DNA of 64,000 nucleotides from Gnetum montanum (Eukaryota > Streptophyta > Gnetopsida > Gnetales > Gnetaceae): NCBI GenBank assembly GCA_015680685.1, contig MNCI01000972.1, forward strand, positions 383,346 through 447,345. Direction: 5' to 3'. This document shows, one piece after another, positions 45,480 to 55,680 of this stretch. The position numbers and the translations under genes were made by a program. Under the pieces are notes generated by a model. The model ran no database searches. It had not been told where the DNA came from and saw nothing but the letters and a program-made list of their open reading frames with translations. The first letter of the stretch is position 1, and each line of letters begins with the position of its first letter.

Positions 45480-46225
45480 AGTAGAAAAATGCTACAGTGA
45501 GCCTGTATGACCTAGTCATGGCATCTGTACCTCACCGAGAGGCTCTAGTCCACATGTTAACGATGATTCTGGTCAACGGGAACATGCTAGCGGAAGAGAG
45601 AGCAATCCACTTGGTAATGCTACCCTCTGTACCCATGGAGTCTGCAACACCTCAATTAAGTTTTAGTAACAACACCATTAGGGAAGATCCCGAAGGGGGT
45701 CAAGTGACTATGGCACCTCTCTTTATCACAATTCGGGTCAGCCAACACCGTATCTGGAGGGTACATGTTGATGATGGGGCTGCCACGAATGTCATTCCCT
45801 TCCCTATTGTGGACAAGTTGGGGTTGGTCAACTAGATCAAACCAACAACGACATCGTGTTTAAGGTTGTTCAATGGGGCATGCGTCCTGGTGAAGGGCAC
45901 AATTCACATAAACTTTATAGTAGGGGACTAGTTCCCCACAGATGCAACGTTCATCATTGTCGAAGAAATGCCCGAGTTTAACCTGATCTTGGGGAGATCA
46001 TGGTTAGTGCAACTCAGGGCTATCTCCTCACCTATACACCAGGAAATCCACTTACCATACATAGGTAGAGAGGTGGTAATCCATGCTAACGAAGTGGCAA
46101 CACAAGCAATAAGCAATGTAGGCATGGAACAGGGTTCAGAAGTTACAACCTTTGAGGATGAAGTGCTTGTACATGCATGCATTAATCATGCAATGGAAGG
46201 ATCGCTCCAGCTAACTAACCCTTAA
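45480..46225 (+). pseudogene. Aspartic protease of element E
   Basis: The open stretch 45497-45835 contains VHVDDGAATNVIPF (about 45760-45805), the retropepsin active site with D-D-G in place of D-[ST]-G. After a TAG the flap and closing region continues, EMPEFNLILGRSWLVQLRA (about 45965-46020), where NLILGRSWL is the standard Ty3-type closing motif. It ends with a TAA at 46225; pol does not follow directly. The next 5.6 kb hold repeats and an antisense gene before RT starts. Confidence 0.75.
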
Positions 46226-46439
46226 ATTGAAAATGCATGGGTTGAGTTGCCCTTCCAAGTGAAGGACAATGACATGAATGGGGGCCCTGGTGAAACACCT
46301 CGACCTTATGTTCCGATCAACCTGTGACGAGTCAAGAAGCAGCTGCGCATAGCGTAGCAGCCCTACGGCTTCCTACCCGATCACTATCCTTATACATTCA
46401 CCATTTCCTTGCCTTGTTAGTATGCTGATCATTTAGCAT

Positions 46440-46600
46440 GCTATGCTATGGCCCGAAATGGCCTAAAACTAGCATTTTTGCCTTATTACTTTTTTAATGA
46501 ACTAAAACTGGCACTATCACTTGTCACTTTGATTTGTCATACAACAGCCTGAAATGGCCCAAAACTAGTAATGGCCTGAGATGGCCTAAAACTAGCATAT
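46440..46600 (+). repeat. TAAAACTAGCA motif cluster, left flank of the antisense gene
   Basis: Copies of CCGAAATGGCCTAAAACTAG-type sequence at 46451-46474, 46546-46570 and 46571-46597, and a partial copy at 46499-46513. Related copies lie at 51431-51840 and in the 30-bp array at 55408-55680, all in the same orientation. Confidence 0.7.
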
Positions 46601-47002
46601 GAAAGCATGAACACTTTACATAATACACAAGTTAACACAGAAATCAATTTCCTTGCTAAAGTTCTTCATTTCATTCAAAATTTTCGCCTATTGGCAATGT
46701 TGCAAAATGTTCAAAAAAAAAGTTTTTCATGGGTTGTTTCCATTTGCAACTTCTTCACCGTTTGCCTCCGCTTCATTTACTTGTGCATCACCTATTCCTG
46801 CATTACCTTCTATCGATCCTACATTCCCTCTCCCTGTGGGTTTTGCACCCTCATCTAGAGCCTACACCGTAAGAATGAAGTAGTTAGCTAGGGGAACAAA
46901 CGTGATAAACGCAAGCTATAACATAACATGAAAGAGACTAACCTAAGAGGAGCCTGCATCGATCTCAAGGGGTATTTGGTCTAGACCAAGCCTAAGGCAA
47001 CA

Positions 47003-47745
47003 TCAAATCTCCTCTATCAAAATATCCATCCAATGCTTGTCGTTGGGTTTAGCATTTGCTGCAGCAGCCTTCTCCCTTTCTGCGGTCGTCCATGTTAGAG
47101 GTTCCGGGGAAAGGGAAGCGGTTGCAATCTCTTCTGTAGGAAGGTTCATCCTTAAGTCAAGAGATTTTGTGATCTCTACCCACTTTTTAAACTTAGCATA
47201 GGCCTTAGAAGCGTCAATGGCCTTCACGAATGCTTCGTACGTGAACGCCTCCACAGCAGCGTCTCTGTATAGTTTTCGGTGGGTCTCATTCTCCAACCTG
47301 TACATAAGTTTATGGTCTCTCTAGATTTTCCCCCATTCAAGAACTTGAGCGCTAATGTCTTTCATGTCTTGGCACTTCTGGGCCAGCAAGTCCATCTGCC
47401 TTTGCTGTTCGACTATCTCGTGGGTGGATTCAACGTTTTGATGAATGACAGACCAAAACCTGGCGTAGTTGTCTACAACCCTCTTCCAGTCGATTGGGTC
47501 AGGGTTGCGATTTATAAGAAAAGCATTCCTTGACCTAAGATTCTCTACCTCGATAACTAGGTCAGCCTCTCTCTGCTCAGGCCTTTGGACCCATTTCCAC
47601 AGGTCCTCATTGGTGCGCCTACATTCCCACAGAGAGCGTGCTGAGTGCAAGACACACTTATAAGCCTCTTCAAACATGTGATGAGACACCTCGGTCATGT
47701 CAGGCAAGAGTGTGGGCACCGCACCAACCTTCATAGGTTGTGTTG
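47003..47745 (-). pseudogene. Antisense gene of element E, last exon: coiled-coil region
   Basis: Minus-strand open segments 47734-47321 and 47305-47003 are in one frame, separated by a single TAG. They read from MKVGAVPTLLPDMTEVSHHM through a Leu/Glu/Arg-rich helix (E-V-E-N-L-R-S-R-N) and E-Q-Q-R-Q-M-D-L-L-A-Q-K, ending WMDILIEEI and a stop at 47003. Predicted character: two coiled-coil stretches with a Trp-containing helical segment. The upstream intron (47868-about 47750) starts CAG|GTAAGT. No family recognised. Confidence 0.55.
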
Positions 47746-47868
47746 GGTTCCACTTGAGCCAAGAGGCTATTTAACGCATAGAGCGTAGTAATCGCGTTAG
47801 CATAGCATAATCAACAATATCAAAAGCTTCAGTGTAGCAACATAAGGGTAGTTAGCGCTGATACTTAC

Positions 47869-48446
47869 CTGCACGAGGGTCCACCTACTGAAGGCATTTG
47901 ATCATGTTATCGAAAAGTCCCTACACGAATGTAAACTTGTCAGGGACATTGACCCACGACTCTGTACGAAGTAGAGGAGGTCCCACAATGTTAGTAGTAA
48001 CACCTGTTACATGATTAAGCATGTCAGCAACAGCCAAAGCGGACTACGATAAGGCACATGCAAAACCCAACTTACCAGCGTCTAGCTGTGGTCTTTCTTC
48101 TTGCCACAACAAGATAACCATGGTAGCCACGGTAGAGGGCCCTACCAAATCCATGCAAGTCCCTTCCTTATGCATTGGTGCCTTTCCTTTCAGGAGACCA
48201 ATGTCTTTTTATTTTGGGAGGGAACCTCTTCATTGGTAGGAAGAGGATCCCTAATGACAAGAGCCCCTGACTTAGAGACAGGAGCTCCATTATTCCTAAC
48301 CAGGGCCCTTTCCTCCAAAACTGGAGCCTCCGTGTCTTTATTCGTTGCCCCTGTCCTAAGGGCCGATACTTCCCCATTACCTTCTTCTTCATCTTCTTCT
48401 TCCTCTACTAAGCAAGAAAGGCATGTTTGCGTCGATTTAAAATAAG
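47869..48446 (-). pseudogene. Antisense gene of element E, acidic exon
   Basis: Bounded on the minus strand by the acceptor TTTTGAACCAG (ends at 48447) and the consensus donor CAG|GTAAGT (exon ends at 47869). One frame reads CLSCLVEEEEEDEEEGNGEV and continues with Ala/Val/Ser/Glu-rich low-complexity sequence to about 48190. Stops follow. Likely a flexible linker between the globular N-terminal parts and the coiled coil. Confidence 0.45.
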
Positions 48447-48561
48447 CTGGTTCAAAATAGGTGCTACGCTATGCCACGCTGCCTAGAACAGCATAGCATA
48501 GCAAACTATAACAAAATAAGCATTATACAAAAAATGCTTAGCAATGAGGGGTTGTGTTCAC

Positions 48562-49588
48562 CGTAGCTTGAGCTGCAGTCTCCGTCCCTCCTCTTCACAA
48601 GAGCTTTCCTTGGCTGGGGGAGGTATCTTCCTTTGTAGCTCTATGGGCACAATCTCAGCTATGAGACGTTCACCCTGTATCATGCTACCGGCTATAACAG
48701 GAGGCTTCTCTCCTACACTATCCTAGCCGCGAGCGGTACGAACTGCCAGACCTTTAGTCATTACAAACAATGACTCCTTGACCATTTCTAGAGGATCCTG
48801 GACCTGCATAGTTCGGAGGACCTGCCGAATCCATTACTTGGAAATATGGTCGCGGTCTAGCATGGACCAAACTCCATCCTCCTAGACCACCAGGAACTCC
48901 ATGAAGCACTTTAAATAGCCTATGTAGAAAGCATAGTGTATGTTAGAGCAGGACTTCGTTTGCTCACGAAGTCCCAAAATGTTGGCCTGCAAACCACTAC
49001 ATAGAAATTTGGTCCAATTGTAATGGGCCCCCTCCTCCATGACTTTCAGCATTACCCATGCCTGCTCAAGCCCTAGGACCTTCCCTTGGATGAGTAGTTG
49101 AGGGAATGCATGGGCACGAAAGATCGGGTATATCCCCATGGCAGGGCTGTCCTTAAGCTTTTCCATGGGGAATCCTTTTTGCTCCTTGGAAAGCCTCAAC
49201 CACTCCTTGATATGCTACTTCTGCAGGGTCCACTCGTATTTTCCCTTCAACACTACGAGGGAGCCATCGGTAGGAACACCAAACAGATCCACAAACAGCT
49301 GGTCGTCGATGTCAATGATCACCCGCATGCCCCGCACGTACGTGCGAAAACAACCTGCCTTCCCAGAGAAGGAGTTGACCAAGGAAAGCATCTCAATAGC
49401 AGAGATGCCCAGATTTGGAGCTATGAACAAGTCCATAAGCCCCACCCTTTGGACTTTCTCAAGCAGAGAATTTGGGGCCCCTCGTTCTAACCAGCTCTAG
49501 CTCGTCGCTACTTCACCCTATTTAACGTAGATGTTTGCTCCCTGCCTCTTGGTAGTTACCACCGTCACCTCACGAGGCTTCTTCACCC
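48562..49588 (-). pseudogene. Antisense gene of element E, large exon: globular domain
   Basis: On the minus strand it follows the acceptor AAATTTTTGTAG (ends at 49589) and reads GVKKPREVTVVTTKRQGANI, then after two stops an almost open frame from about 49490 to 48882. Conserved-looking text: GLMDLFIAPNLGISAIEML, TYVRGMRVIIDIDDQLFVDL, F-G-V-P-T-D-G, and later LIQGKVLGLEQAWVMLKVM. The V-R-G-x-x-V-x-I-D...LF.LFGVP phrase resembles the plant mobile-element module V-x-G-x-x-V-D-F-S...L-x-L-P that ORF3 of A and C carries, but the resemblance is weak. The donor TACG|GTGAAC ends it. In-frame stops are few for an unselected antisense frame. Confidence 0.5.
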
Positions 49589-49639
49589 CTACAAAAATTT
49601 TTACAAAATGCACTTAGCCTAATAATGCAAAGAATGCAA

Positions 49640-49966
49640 AGACTATGAAAACACTTGAGCATGTGGCGCCTGCCTTTTGACCCACCAGGTCTCTACGATA
49701 ATGGGAATAGCAGAAGTTCAACCGCCAAAACAGCTTTAAATATGACCTGTTTGAAAGGTTCTCTCCATTCCTTGTCCAGCTAACCCTTCATCCTAAACCG
49801 ATCGTAGAAAGAGGTGAGCATGCATAGGTAAGTACGGTATTTTCCCCCACACTGACCAATCACGCCCACCCACAAGCTCTTAGTAGAAGCAAACTCCCAT
49901 AGGGCTAGCTATGTCGTAGCTAGCAGATCTAGTTGATCGTGAACACCGCCATCATCAATGTAGAAC
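49640..49966 (-). pseudogene. Antisense gene of element E, middle exon
   Basis: Starts after the acceptor TTTGTCACCAG (minus strand, exon from 49966). One frame reads FYIDDGGVHDQLDLLATT, a stop, then LALWEFASTKSLWVGVIGQC, followed by YRTYLCMLTSFYDRFRMKG to about 49720. The 3' end is not clear: GTGGGT near 49685 is one possible donor. Two stops. No family recognised. Confidence 0.4.
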
Positions 49967-50049
49967 CTGGTGACAAACATACACCATTAGCGTTCAGCCA
50001 AGTATAGCCGACATCGCACAATGAAGCAAAGGAAAGATGCAAAACTCAC

Positions 50050-50498
50050 ATGCCAACAGAATAGACGGTCCCCTGTGGTTCTGAAAGTGTGTTGCCATGT
50101 GACATGCGAGGTACAATATGTTGTACAGGTGATAGCACTGGTATTCCGACATGTCCTAGATCCAGGCTAAATGCCTCAACCCTATTGAGTGTTGGCTGGA
50201 CCCCCCTCCCTGCCTACTCATGGTCACCTCGTTGGAAAGGTATCTTAGGATACCCTGATTTGCCCTTGGTAGCATGGCCTCTATTATGCCGAATGCTTGC
50301 ATCTCGTCTAAGGAAGACCAAACAATCACACTAAAATGGTTGAGAAGGAATTTCAAGAAGTCTCATGCCCCTACCCTAAACCAAACCACTCGATCTCCCA
50401 CACGTATCGGGGGCGGAGGAGCGTTGGCCATAGGTCTTCTCACATGGCACAGGACCCCTCCAAGGTCCAAAACGATTAGCTTATACCTTGGCCCTGCC
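50050..50498 (-). pseudogene. Antisense gene of element E, FCP1/NIF-like HAD phosphatase domain
   Basis: Exon between the acceptor GATTGCATTGTGCAG (ends 50499) and the donor GGCAT|GTGAGT. One frame reads YKLIVLDLGGVLC (about 50485-50447), a basic stretch, then VWFRVG, DFLKFLLNHFSVIVWSS (about 50360-50310) and FGIIEAML. This is the layout of plant FCP1/NIF-type HAD phosphatases: the D-x-[DN]-G-V-L nucleophile loop, an R-P-G turn, F-L-x-F-x-x-x-x-F-x-V, and the I-W-S-S motif. The second acidic/Asn residue of the nucleophile loop is Gly (DLGG) and R-P-G is R-V-G, so activity is unlikely. Two TAG/TGA stops. This looks like a captured host domain. Confidence 0.5.
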
Positions 50499-51011
50499 CT
50501 GCACAATGCAATCAAAAAATGTTGGTGTCACACTTGAATGCAATACAAGCGCAACATAGCAGCATCTAGTAGTCCATAAATATAACATAGCATAACCCTC
50601 TTCCTATACATAGCGTAGCAAAGATGTGAGAGCCTAGCATAGCGAAAACATGCAAATAGCTAAGTGTAGCAGTAAAATAATTGGTGACATGCCTAAAAAA
50701 AACACCTGTCGTGATGCCGCATCGCACATGACCAAACCCTCCCGAGGGTTTTACATTACGACATGCCTAGGCCAAACAACTTAAACTACCCCAGCCCTGT
50801 GGGCATGACAACTACAGGGATAGCAATCCCAGCGACCTTACAACGAAACCTTTGCACATCGGCCACAACTGAAAAAGAGCCATAGTGATGCAAAGGCTAA
50901 AACAATGCAGCCGCAGAAAAAACAGATAGCAAAACAAATAGGATGCAAGACCAGAGTAGAAAATAGCAAAAGGCACAAAATAAAAAGAGCGAAGGAGGCA
51001 TGAAAACTTAC

Positions 51012-51121
51012 TGGGTCAACAGTGTGCTCTCTCGCGTTGGAACGCATGCTTGTGGCACATGTCTCAGAGCCTTTTTTGCCTCCTCAACCTTCGCAAGCAC
51101 CAAATGAGTCTTAGGAGCCAT
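51012..51121 (-). pseudogene. Antisense gene of element E, first coding exon
   Basis: ATG at 51121 on the minus strand, in the favourable context GCCATGGCT, opens MAPKTHLVLAKVEEAKKALR and stays open for 37 codons to the donor CCCA|GTAAGT (exon ends at 51012). It is a basic amphipathic helix. The TATA box lies 116 bp upstream. Intron 1 (51011-50499) contains the CATAGCGTAGC motifs also found in the LTR. Confidence 0.5.
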
Positions 51122-51229
51122 GGCCCTCCTTGCAGATTTATGACCTTCGCTATAGAAATTTTTCTTGCTAGTCGAGCAACACAACTGCTTCTGTGCTCTT
51201 ACGGTGGAAACAGTGAAATTACCCAAGTT

Positions 51230-51245
51230 TAACCCCTATTTATAG
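51230..51245 (-). promoter_or_regulatory. TATA box of the antisense gene
   Basis: CTATAAATAGGGG on the minus strand (51245-51233) is a near-perfect plant TATA box. A start about 30 bp downstream would give a leader of about 90 bases before the ATG at 51121. A donor-like GAG|GTAAGT (about 51270) lies upstream of it, so a longer transcript with an extra leader exon is also possible. Confidence 0.5.
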
Positions 51246-51424
51246 CTGCAAGGGCAAGGTGGGAAAACTTACCTCTTTCTCTCTCCGATTAATGCGAAGC
51301 GTGCCACGTAGCGTAACATGCTCACCATGACATCATGACACTATTAGCATTTAAGCCTTGACACGCTTCAAGCCAACTACTCGCCTTCCCGAAGATAAAG
51401 AAAAAATATAATAATATTTATTTT

Positions 51425-51900
51425 TGATTAAGGGTCCAAAAAGACCTTAAACCAACGAGCCTAGCATAGTTGCGCTCCTTAGGGTCTGAAAAGACGCTAA
51501 AAATAGCAGTTTTGACCCATAATGTTCGCAGTCCACGATAACGTTAAACTAACCATATCCTTACACCAGTAGTCACCTTATCCTCTTCCACATAGGTAGT
51601 ATCACCTTTCCTAACGATTTTATAATTTCATTTTCGCACTGGTAGTTTGATACTCCTTGTACTTGTAATTTCTTGTTTTTTTCTTATTATTTTGCATATC
51701 AAGATTTTGCATGTTGCAATATGGCAGTCCGAAATGACACTAAACTATTAGTTTGGCATTAAAGTGTCGACAGTCACACGTTTTATTAGCAATTCTACAC
51801 TCTCACACCTTGGCGATCCACGACGATCTTAAAATAGCAAACGTTCAATCTTTACATCGCCTCACTTAGCAAGTTGCATCTCGGTGTTGCTTTGTAGATT
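51425..51900 (+). repeat. TAAACTAGCA-type motif cluster, right flank of the antisense gene
   Basis: Diverged copies of the motif seen at 46450 occur at 51431-51460, 51481-51510, 51531-51555, 51724-51750 and 51813-51840, in the plus orientation. They lie between the antisense promoter and the start of the RT frame. The rest of the interval is T-rich and noncoding. Confidence 0.6.
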
Positions 51901-51939
51901 TGCGTTTCACACAATCTCTGATGACCCTTACCTAGGCTT

Positions 51940-53560
51940 TCATCTTATGATGGCAAGTCAAGCAAGAGATGGAAATCCTTTGTGTCCTTTCCACACCTTT
52001 AATGTTAGCAGGGCCATAAGGAAAGCTCGTGAGACATTTGAACCCTGATGTGATCAACTGGGGGTTGAATATGATTAACACTATAGCAGCCTTAGAAGCA
52101 TCCCTAGATTGGCCCAGACACCTGGTCCAAGCCCTAGATTTAGAGGTTAAGGATGTAACCGAGGATCCTCTTGTTGAGATACCTTTGACCACGTCAAAGG
52201 GGGAGGTAAAGACGTTAAGACTCAGCTCCCTCCTAGACACATAAACACATGAAGGCATAGTTAAAACTCTGTAGGATCACATCGATGTTTTTTCATGGTT
52301 GTACAAAGACATGCCATGTCTAGATTCGCAGCTAATTCAGCATAACATCATCCTAGATCCACATGTAAAGGCAGTCAAGCAAAAGGCTCATAAAATTAAG
52401 CCAGAAATCGCACTAGACGTGAGGGATGAAATCACTAAGTTATACCAAGTAGGTTTCATCCGCGCAGTCGACTATTTAGAGTGGGTGTCCAACATCGTTG
52501 TAGTTTCGAAGAAAATAAGAGGGATACTAATCTGTATAGACTTCTAAGACTTGAACAAGGCAACGATCAAAGACAACTTCCCACTCCCGAGCATTGATCA
52601 GCTCATCGACACGACGGTTGGCCATGCTTTGCTATCCTTCATGGATGGCTTCTCCGGATACAACCAAATTCGCATCATACCATGATGTCTTTCAGGCTCA
52701 AAATGCTGGAGCAACCTACCAAAGAGTCATGACCTACATTTTCAGTGACTACATCCTAGAAACATTGAACAATTACGTAGATGACATAGTAGTTAATTCC
52801 AAGAAGGCAACCGATCACCCATGCGATCTAGGGGTAATCCTCAAGTGCTGCCAAATGCACAAATTACATCTCAATCCTAAGAAGTGCGTCTTCGGAGTAA
52901 AGACCGGACACATGTTAGGGTTCGTAGTATCGAAGTCTAGAATATGGGTGGACCCTAACAAATTCAAGGCCATTGTCAATCTAGCGCCTACCACAAACCT
53001 TAAGTAGTTACACGGTTTACAAGGCAGGGTACAATTCATTCGAAGGTTCATAGCCAGCCTAACCAACAAGTTACACCCCATGCAACATCTTCTAAAAAAG
53101 GGGGTTGACTTTGAATGGACAACCCAATGTCAACAAGCCTTCGACGACCTAAAGAAGGAGCACTCGCACCTCCCAATGGTTCACCCGCCGCAAAGGGACA
53201 AGCCTTTCTTCATATACCTTGCCACCTCCAACACATCCATAGCAGCACTGCGATGTCAAAAGTGGGACAATGGTTCTGAGACACTGGTGTATTACCTGAG
53301 CCATGCACTAGTAGCATGCAAGACGAAGTACAACGAAGTGGAGAGGAATTTCCTAGCCTTAGTATTTGCACTAAAAAATTAGCGGCATTACCTGTTCCGC
53401 AACACAACCAACATTATTTGCAAAAGCAACATACTCCAAGCTATCACTAGCAACCTATACGAAAGTAGTAGGATAGCCCAATGGAAGGTAATAACTGTAG
53501 AGTTTGACCTATGCTATGTAAGTCAATCATCAATAAAGGATCAAGCCATAGCAACCTAAC
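51940..53560 (+). pseudogene. pol: Reverse transcriptase and RNase H of element E
   Basis: Begins after a possible acceptor (CCCTTACCTAG, about 51932) with NPDVINWGLNMINTIAAL. RT: DVFSWLYKDMPCLDSQLIQH (about 52284-52343), VKQKAHKIKPE, FIRAVDYLEWVSNIVVVSKK (about 52456-52515), then F-M-D-G-F-S-G-Y-N-Q-I (about 52637-52672). At 52678 about 80 bp carrying the M-P-F-G-L-x-N box are missing. It resumes AGATYQRVMTYIFSDY and NYVDDIVVNSKKATDH (about 52768-52815), where Y-V-D-D is the catalytic box. Connection and the first RNase H (53125-53560) follow. Wording is that of the Tat/Ogre lineage. Confidence 0.85.
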
Positions 53561-53639
53561 TTACGGCCTCGCCAGTCGATGACCAGGCTACCATAGACCT
53601 AGAATTCCTGGACAAATATGTTAGCAATGTTGCCATCGT

Positions 53640-54100
53640 CTCGTCGCATTTCGAGGCTACCTTACATTTCGATGGCACCTCAACTATGCCCGAAGGTAGT
53701 GCCACTGCCACGATCACATTCCCCTATGGGGAAATGTACCCATCCGCTTATTGTTTTACATTCCCTTGCACCAACAGCGTGGTAGAATACGAGGGGCTAC
53801 TCATAGACCTCTTAACTGCCTGAGCATTGCATATACAACATATGGTAATTTGAGGAGATTCACAACTGGTCGTGAATGAAATCATCGAAGTCTACGCCTA
53901 CAAGGCTACGCACCTACAACCCTACTGCAACCTAGCAAAAATCCTACTCAAGAAATTTGCAACCATTGATGTGCAACACGTGCCGTGTAACGAGAACACC
54001 ATAGCAGATTCTCTAGCTACCCTCGCATTAAACATCCCATCACATTCTTTGGCAAACCTGCCAACTACAATCACAGAATGTGTAGATCCTATCACTTAGG
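53640..54100 (+). pseudogene. Second RNase H domain of element E
   Basis: Reads HFDGTSTMPEGSATATITFP (about 53670-53730), NSVVEYEGLLIDLL (about 53776-53817), GDSQLVVNEIIEVYAYK (about 53857-53907) and CNENTIADSLATLAL (about 53988-54032). These are the D, E, D and D positions of an archaeal/plant-type RNase H. A second RNase H after the first is a hallmark of the Tat clade. A TGA at 53821 and a TGA-type change near 53850 break it. Confidence 0.8.
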
Positions 54101-54108
54101 CAGAACAC

Positions 54109-55380
54109 ATGGCCTCTATCGATGCTGCAGGTATCCCGGAGTGGTACGATAACATTAAAGCTTATTTACAGCATGGCGAACCCCCAGGTGGATTGACATT
54201 AGCCCAGAGAGATGCAATCAACAAGCGTGCTCGAAAATATATACTTGGAAATGACACCCTGTGCCGACAATCCTATGATGGGATATTGCTGGCATGCGTG
54301 GGTGGCAAGCAGGCACAAAAGGTAGTTAATGAGGTTCATGAAGGGCTGTGCAGTGGACACATAGCACCCAGGGCTATGGCAACAAAAATCAGATACCTAG
54401 GGTACTATTGGCCCTTCATGGAAAGTGACTGCCTGTCAAAAGTCAAGATGTACGACACATGCCAGAGATATGCAAATCTCATACACGTAGCACCTACAGA
54501 CCTGCACCCAACGCAAACCATGTGGCCCTTCCAATGATGGGGACTAGACCTCATAGGGCCTATCATGCTTAAGTCCTCTACAGGGCATAACTTCATTATC
54601 ATTGCCACAGAGTATTTTACCAAGTGGGTGGAGGCTATTCCCCTGAGGAAAACGATGTCCTAGCAAATCTTACATTTCATCCTTAATAACATAGTAACTA
54701 GGTTTGGGATTTCGATGCCTATTGTGACCGACAATGGCCCACAGTTCAGCAGTACGGAAACCCGAACCTTCTATAGCAATCTAGACATTAAACAATCATT
54801 TTCTTCCCCTTATTATCCACAGGTGAATGGGTAGGCGGAGGCTACAAATAAGTCCATCATCAACTTGCTGAAGTGGATGCTTAACAACAGAAAAAGGTAG
54901 TGGCATGAGCAAATACTCTACGTCCTCTAGGCCTACCAAACGACTTGCAAAACTACGACAAGTAAGACCCCTTACAGTCTTGTTTACGGATCTGAAGTTG
55001 TATTGCCTCTTGAGTTGCAGGTACCCTCACTTCGGATGACCCTGTTCGACACCATGAGCGAAGCCCAGAACAATGAATTGTGGACCATCAACCTCGACTC
55101 AGTGGAGGAGGAATGTGTGCAGACGCTGAGACGAATCGAGCACTATCAAAATAAACAACAATAGAAGCACCGTGCAGACCCGCATCAATGGCTAGTGCAA
55201 AAGGGAGACCTCGTCCTCAACGTCGTCTGAGAGCACGTGAGAAAATTCTCAGCCAACTGGGAAGGTCCTTACGTGGTGACTAAAGCCTTCAGAAATGGAG
55301 CCTTCAAACTGGCGGACATGGATGGTAATGAGTTGGTCGACCCGGTGAACCACACGTACCTCAAGTTGTACTACGTCTAA
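54109..55380 (+). pseudogene. Integrase of element E
   Basis: Zinc region: VNEVHEGLCSGHIAPRAMA (about 54325-54382) and M-Y-D-T-C-Q-R-Y (about 54448-54472), with one Cys of the pair changed. Core: GLDLIGPIMLKS (about 54541-54576), TDNGPQFSS (about 54727-54753), HPQ-type PYYPQVNG then AEATNKSI (about 54808-54858) with the third acidic residue. C-terminal end: WLVQKGDLVLNVV and FSANWEGPYVVTKAFRNGAF (about 55248-55308), ending with TAA at 55380. The core has four stops. It is typical of Tat integrases, and no chromodomain is present. Confidence 0.85.
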
Positions 55381-55407
55381 AGCGCAATGGCAACAACAAG
55401 CACCATC

Positions 55408-55680
55408 TGCTATGATAGTAAACTGGTAGTTGCACCAGGTAGCATTCGTAATGACGATAAACTAGCAACATCAAGCAACGCCCGCTATGGCGTTAAACTA
55501 GCAGCAGCTATCCGCTACGACGTAAAACTGGCACTGTTAGTCCACTATGACTATAAACTGGCATTGCACGTCCGCTACGACGATAAACTAGCATGTACAA
55601 TCTGTTGGGACCTTAAACTAGCATGGTGGTCTTCTGGGACCTTAAACCAGCACATGGTCTACCAAGACCTTAAATTGGGT
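55408..55680 (+). repeat. 30-bp tandem repeat array after integrase (element E)
   Basis: Units of the type CCGCTACGACGATAAACTAG-CA plus about 8 bases start at 55482, 55512, 55542, 55572 and 55602, exactly 30 bp apart; looser copies lie on both sides. The array starts 28 bp after the integrase stop and is open in one frame with a 10-residue period (R-Y-D-x-K-L-A). The open frame follows from the period, and I do not claim a protein. Confidence 0.85.

Noticed and set aside
47003-49445. Treating the minus-strand open frames as random antisense shadows of a sense gene
   Set aside because: There is no sense coding region here: protease ends at 46225 and RT begins near 51950, and the minus frames have splice-consensus borders and a TATA box. 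They were kept as a candidate gene.
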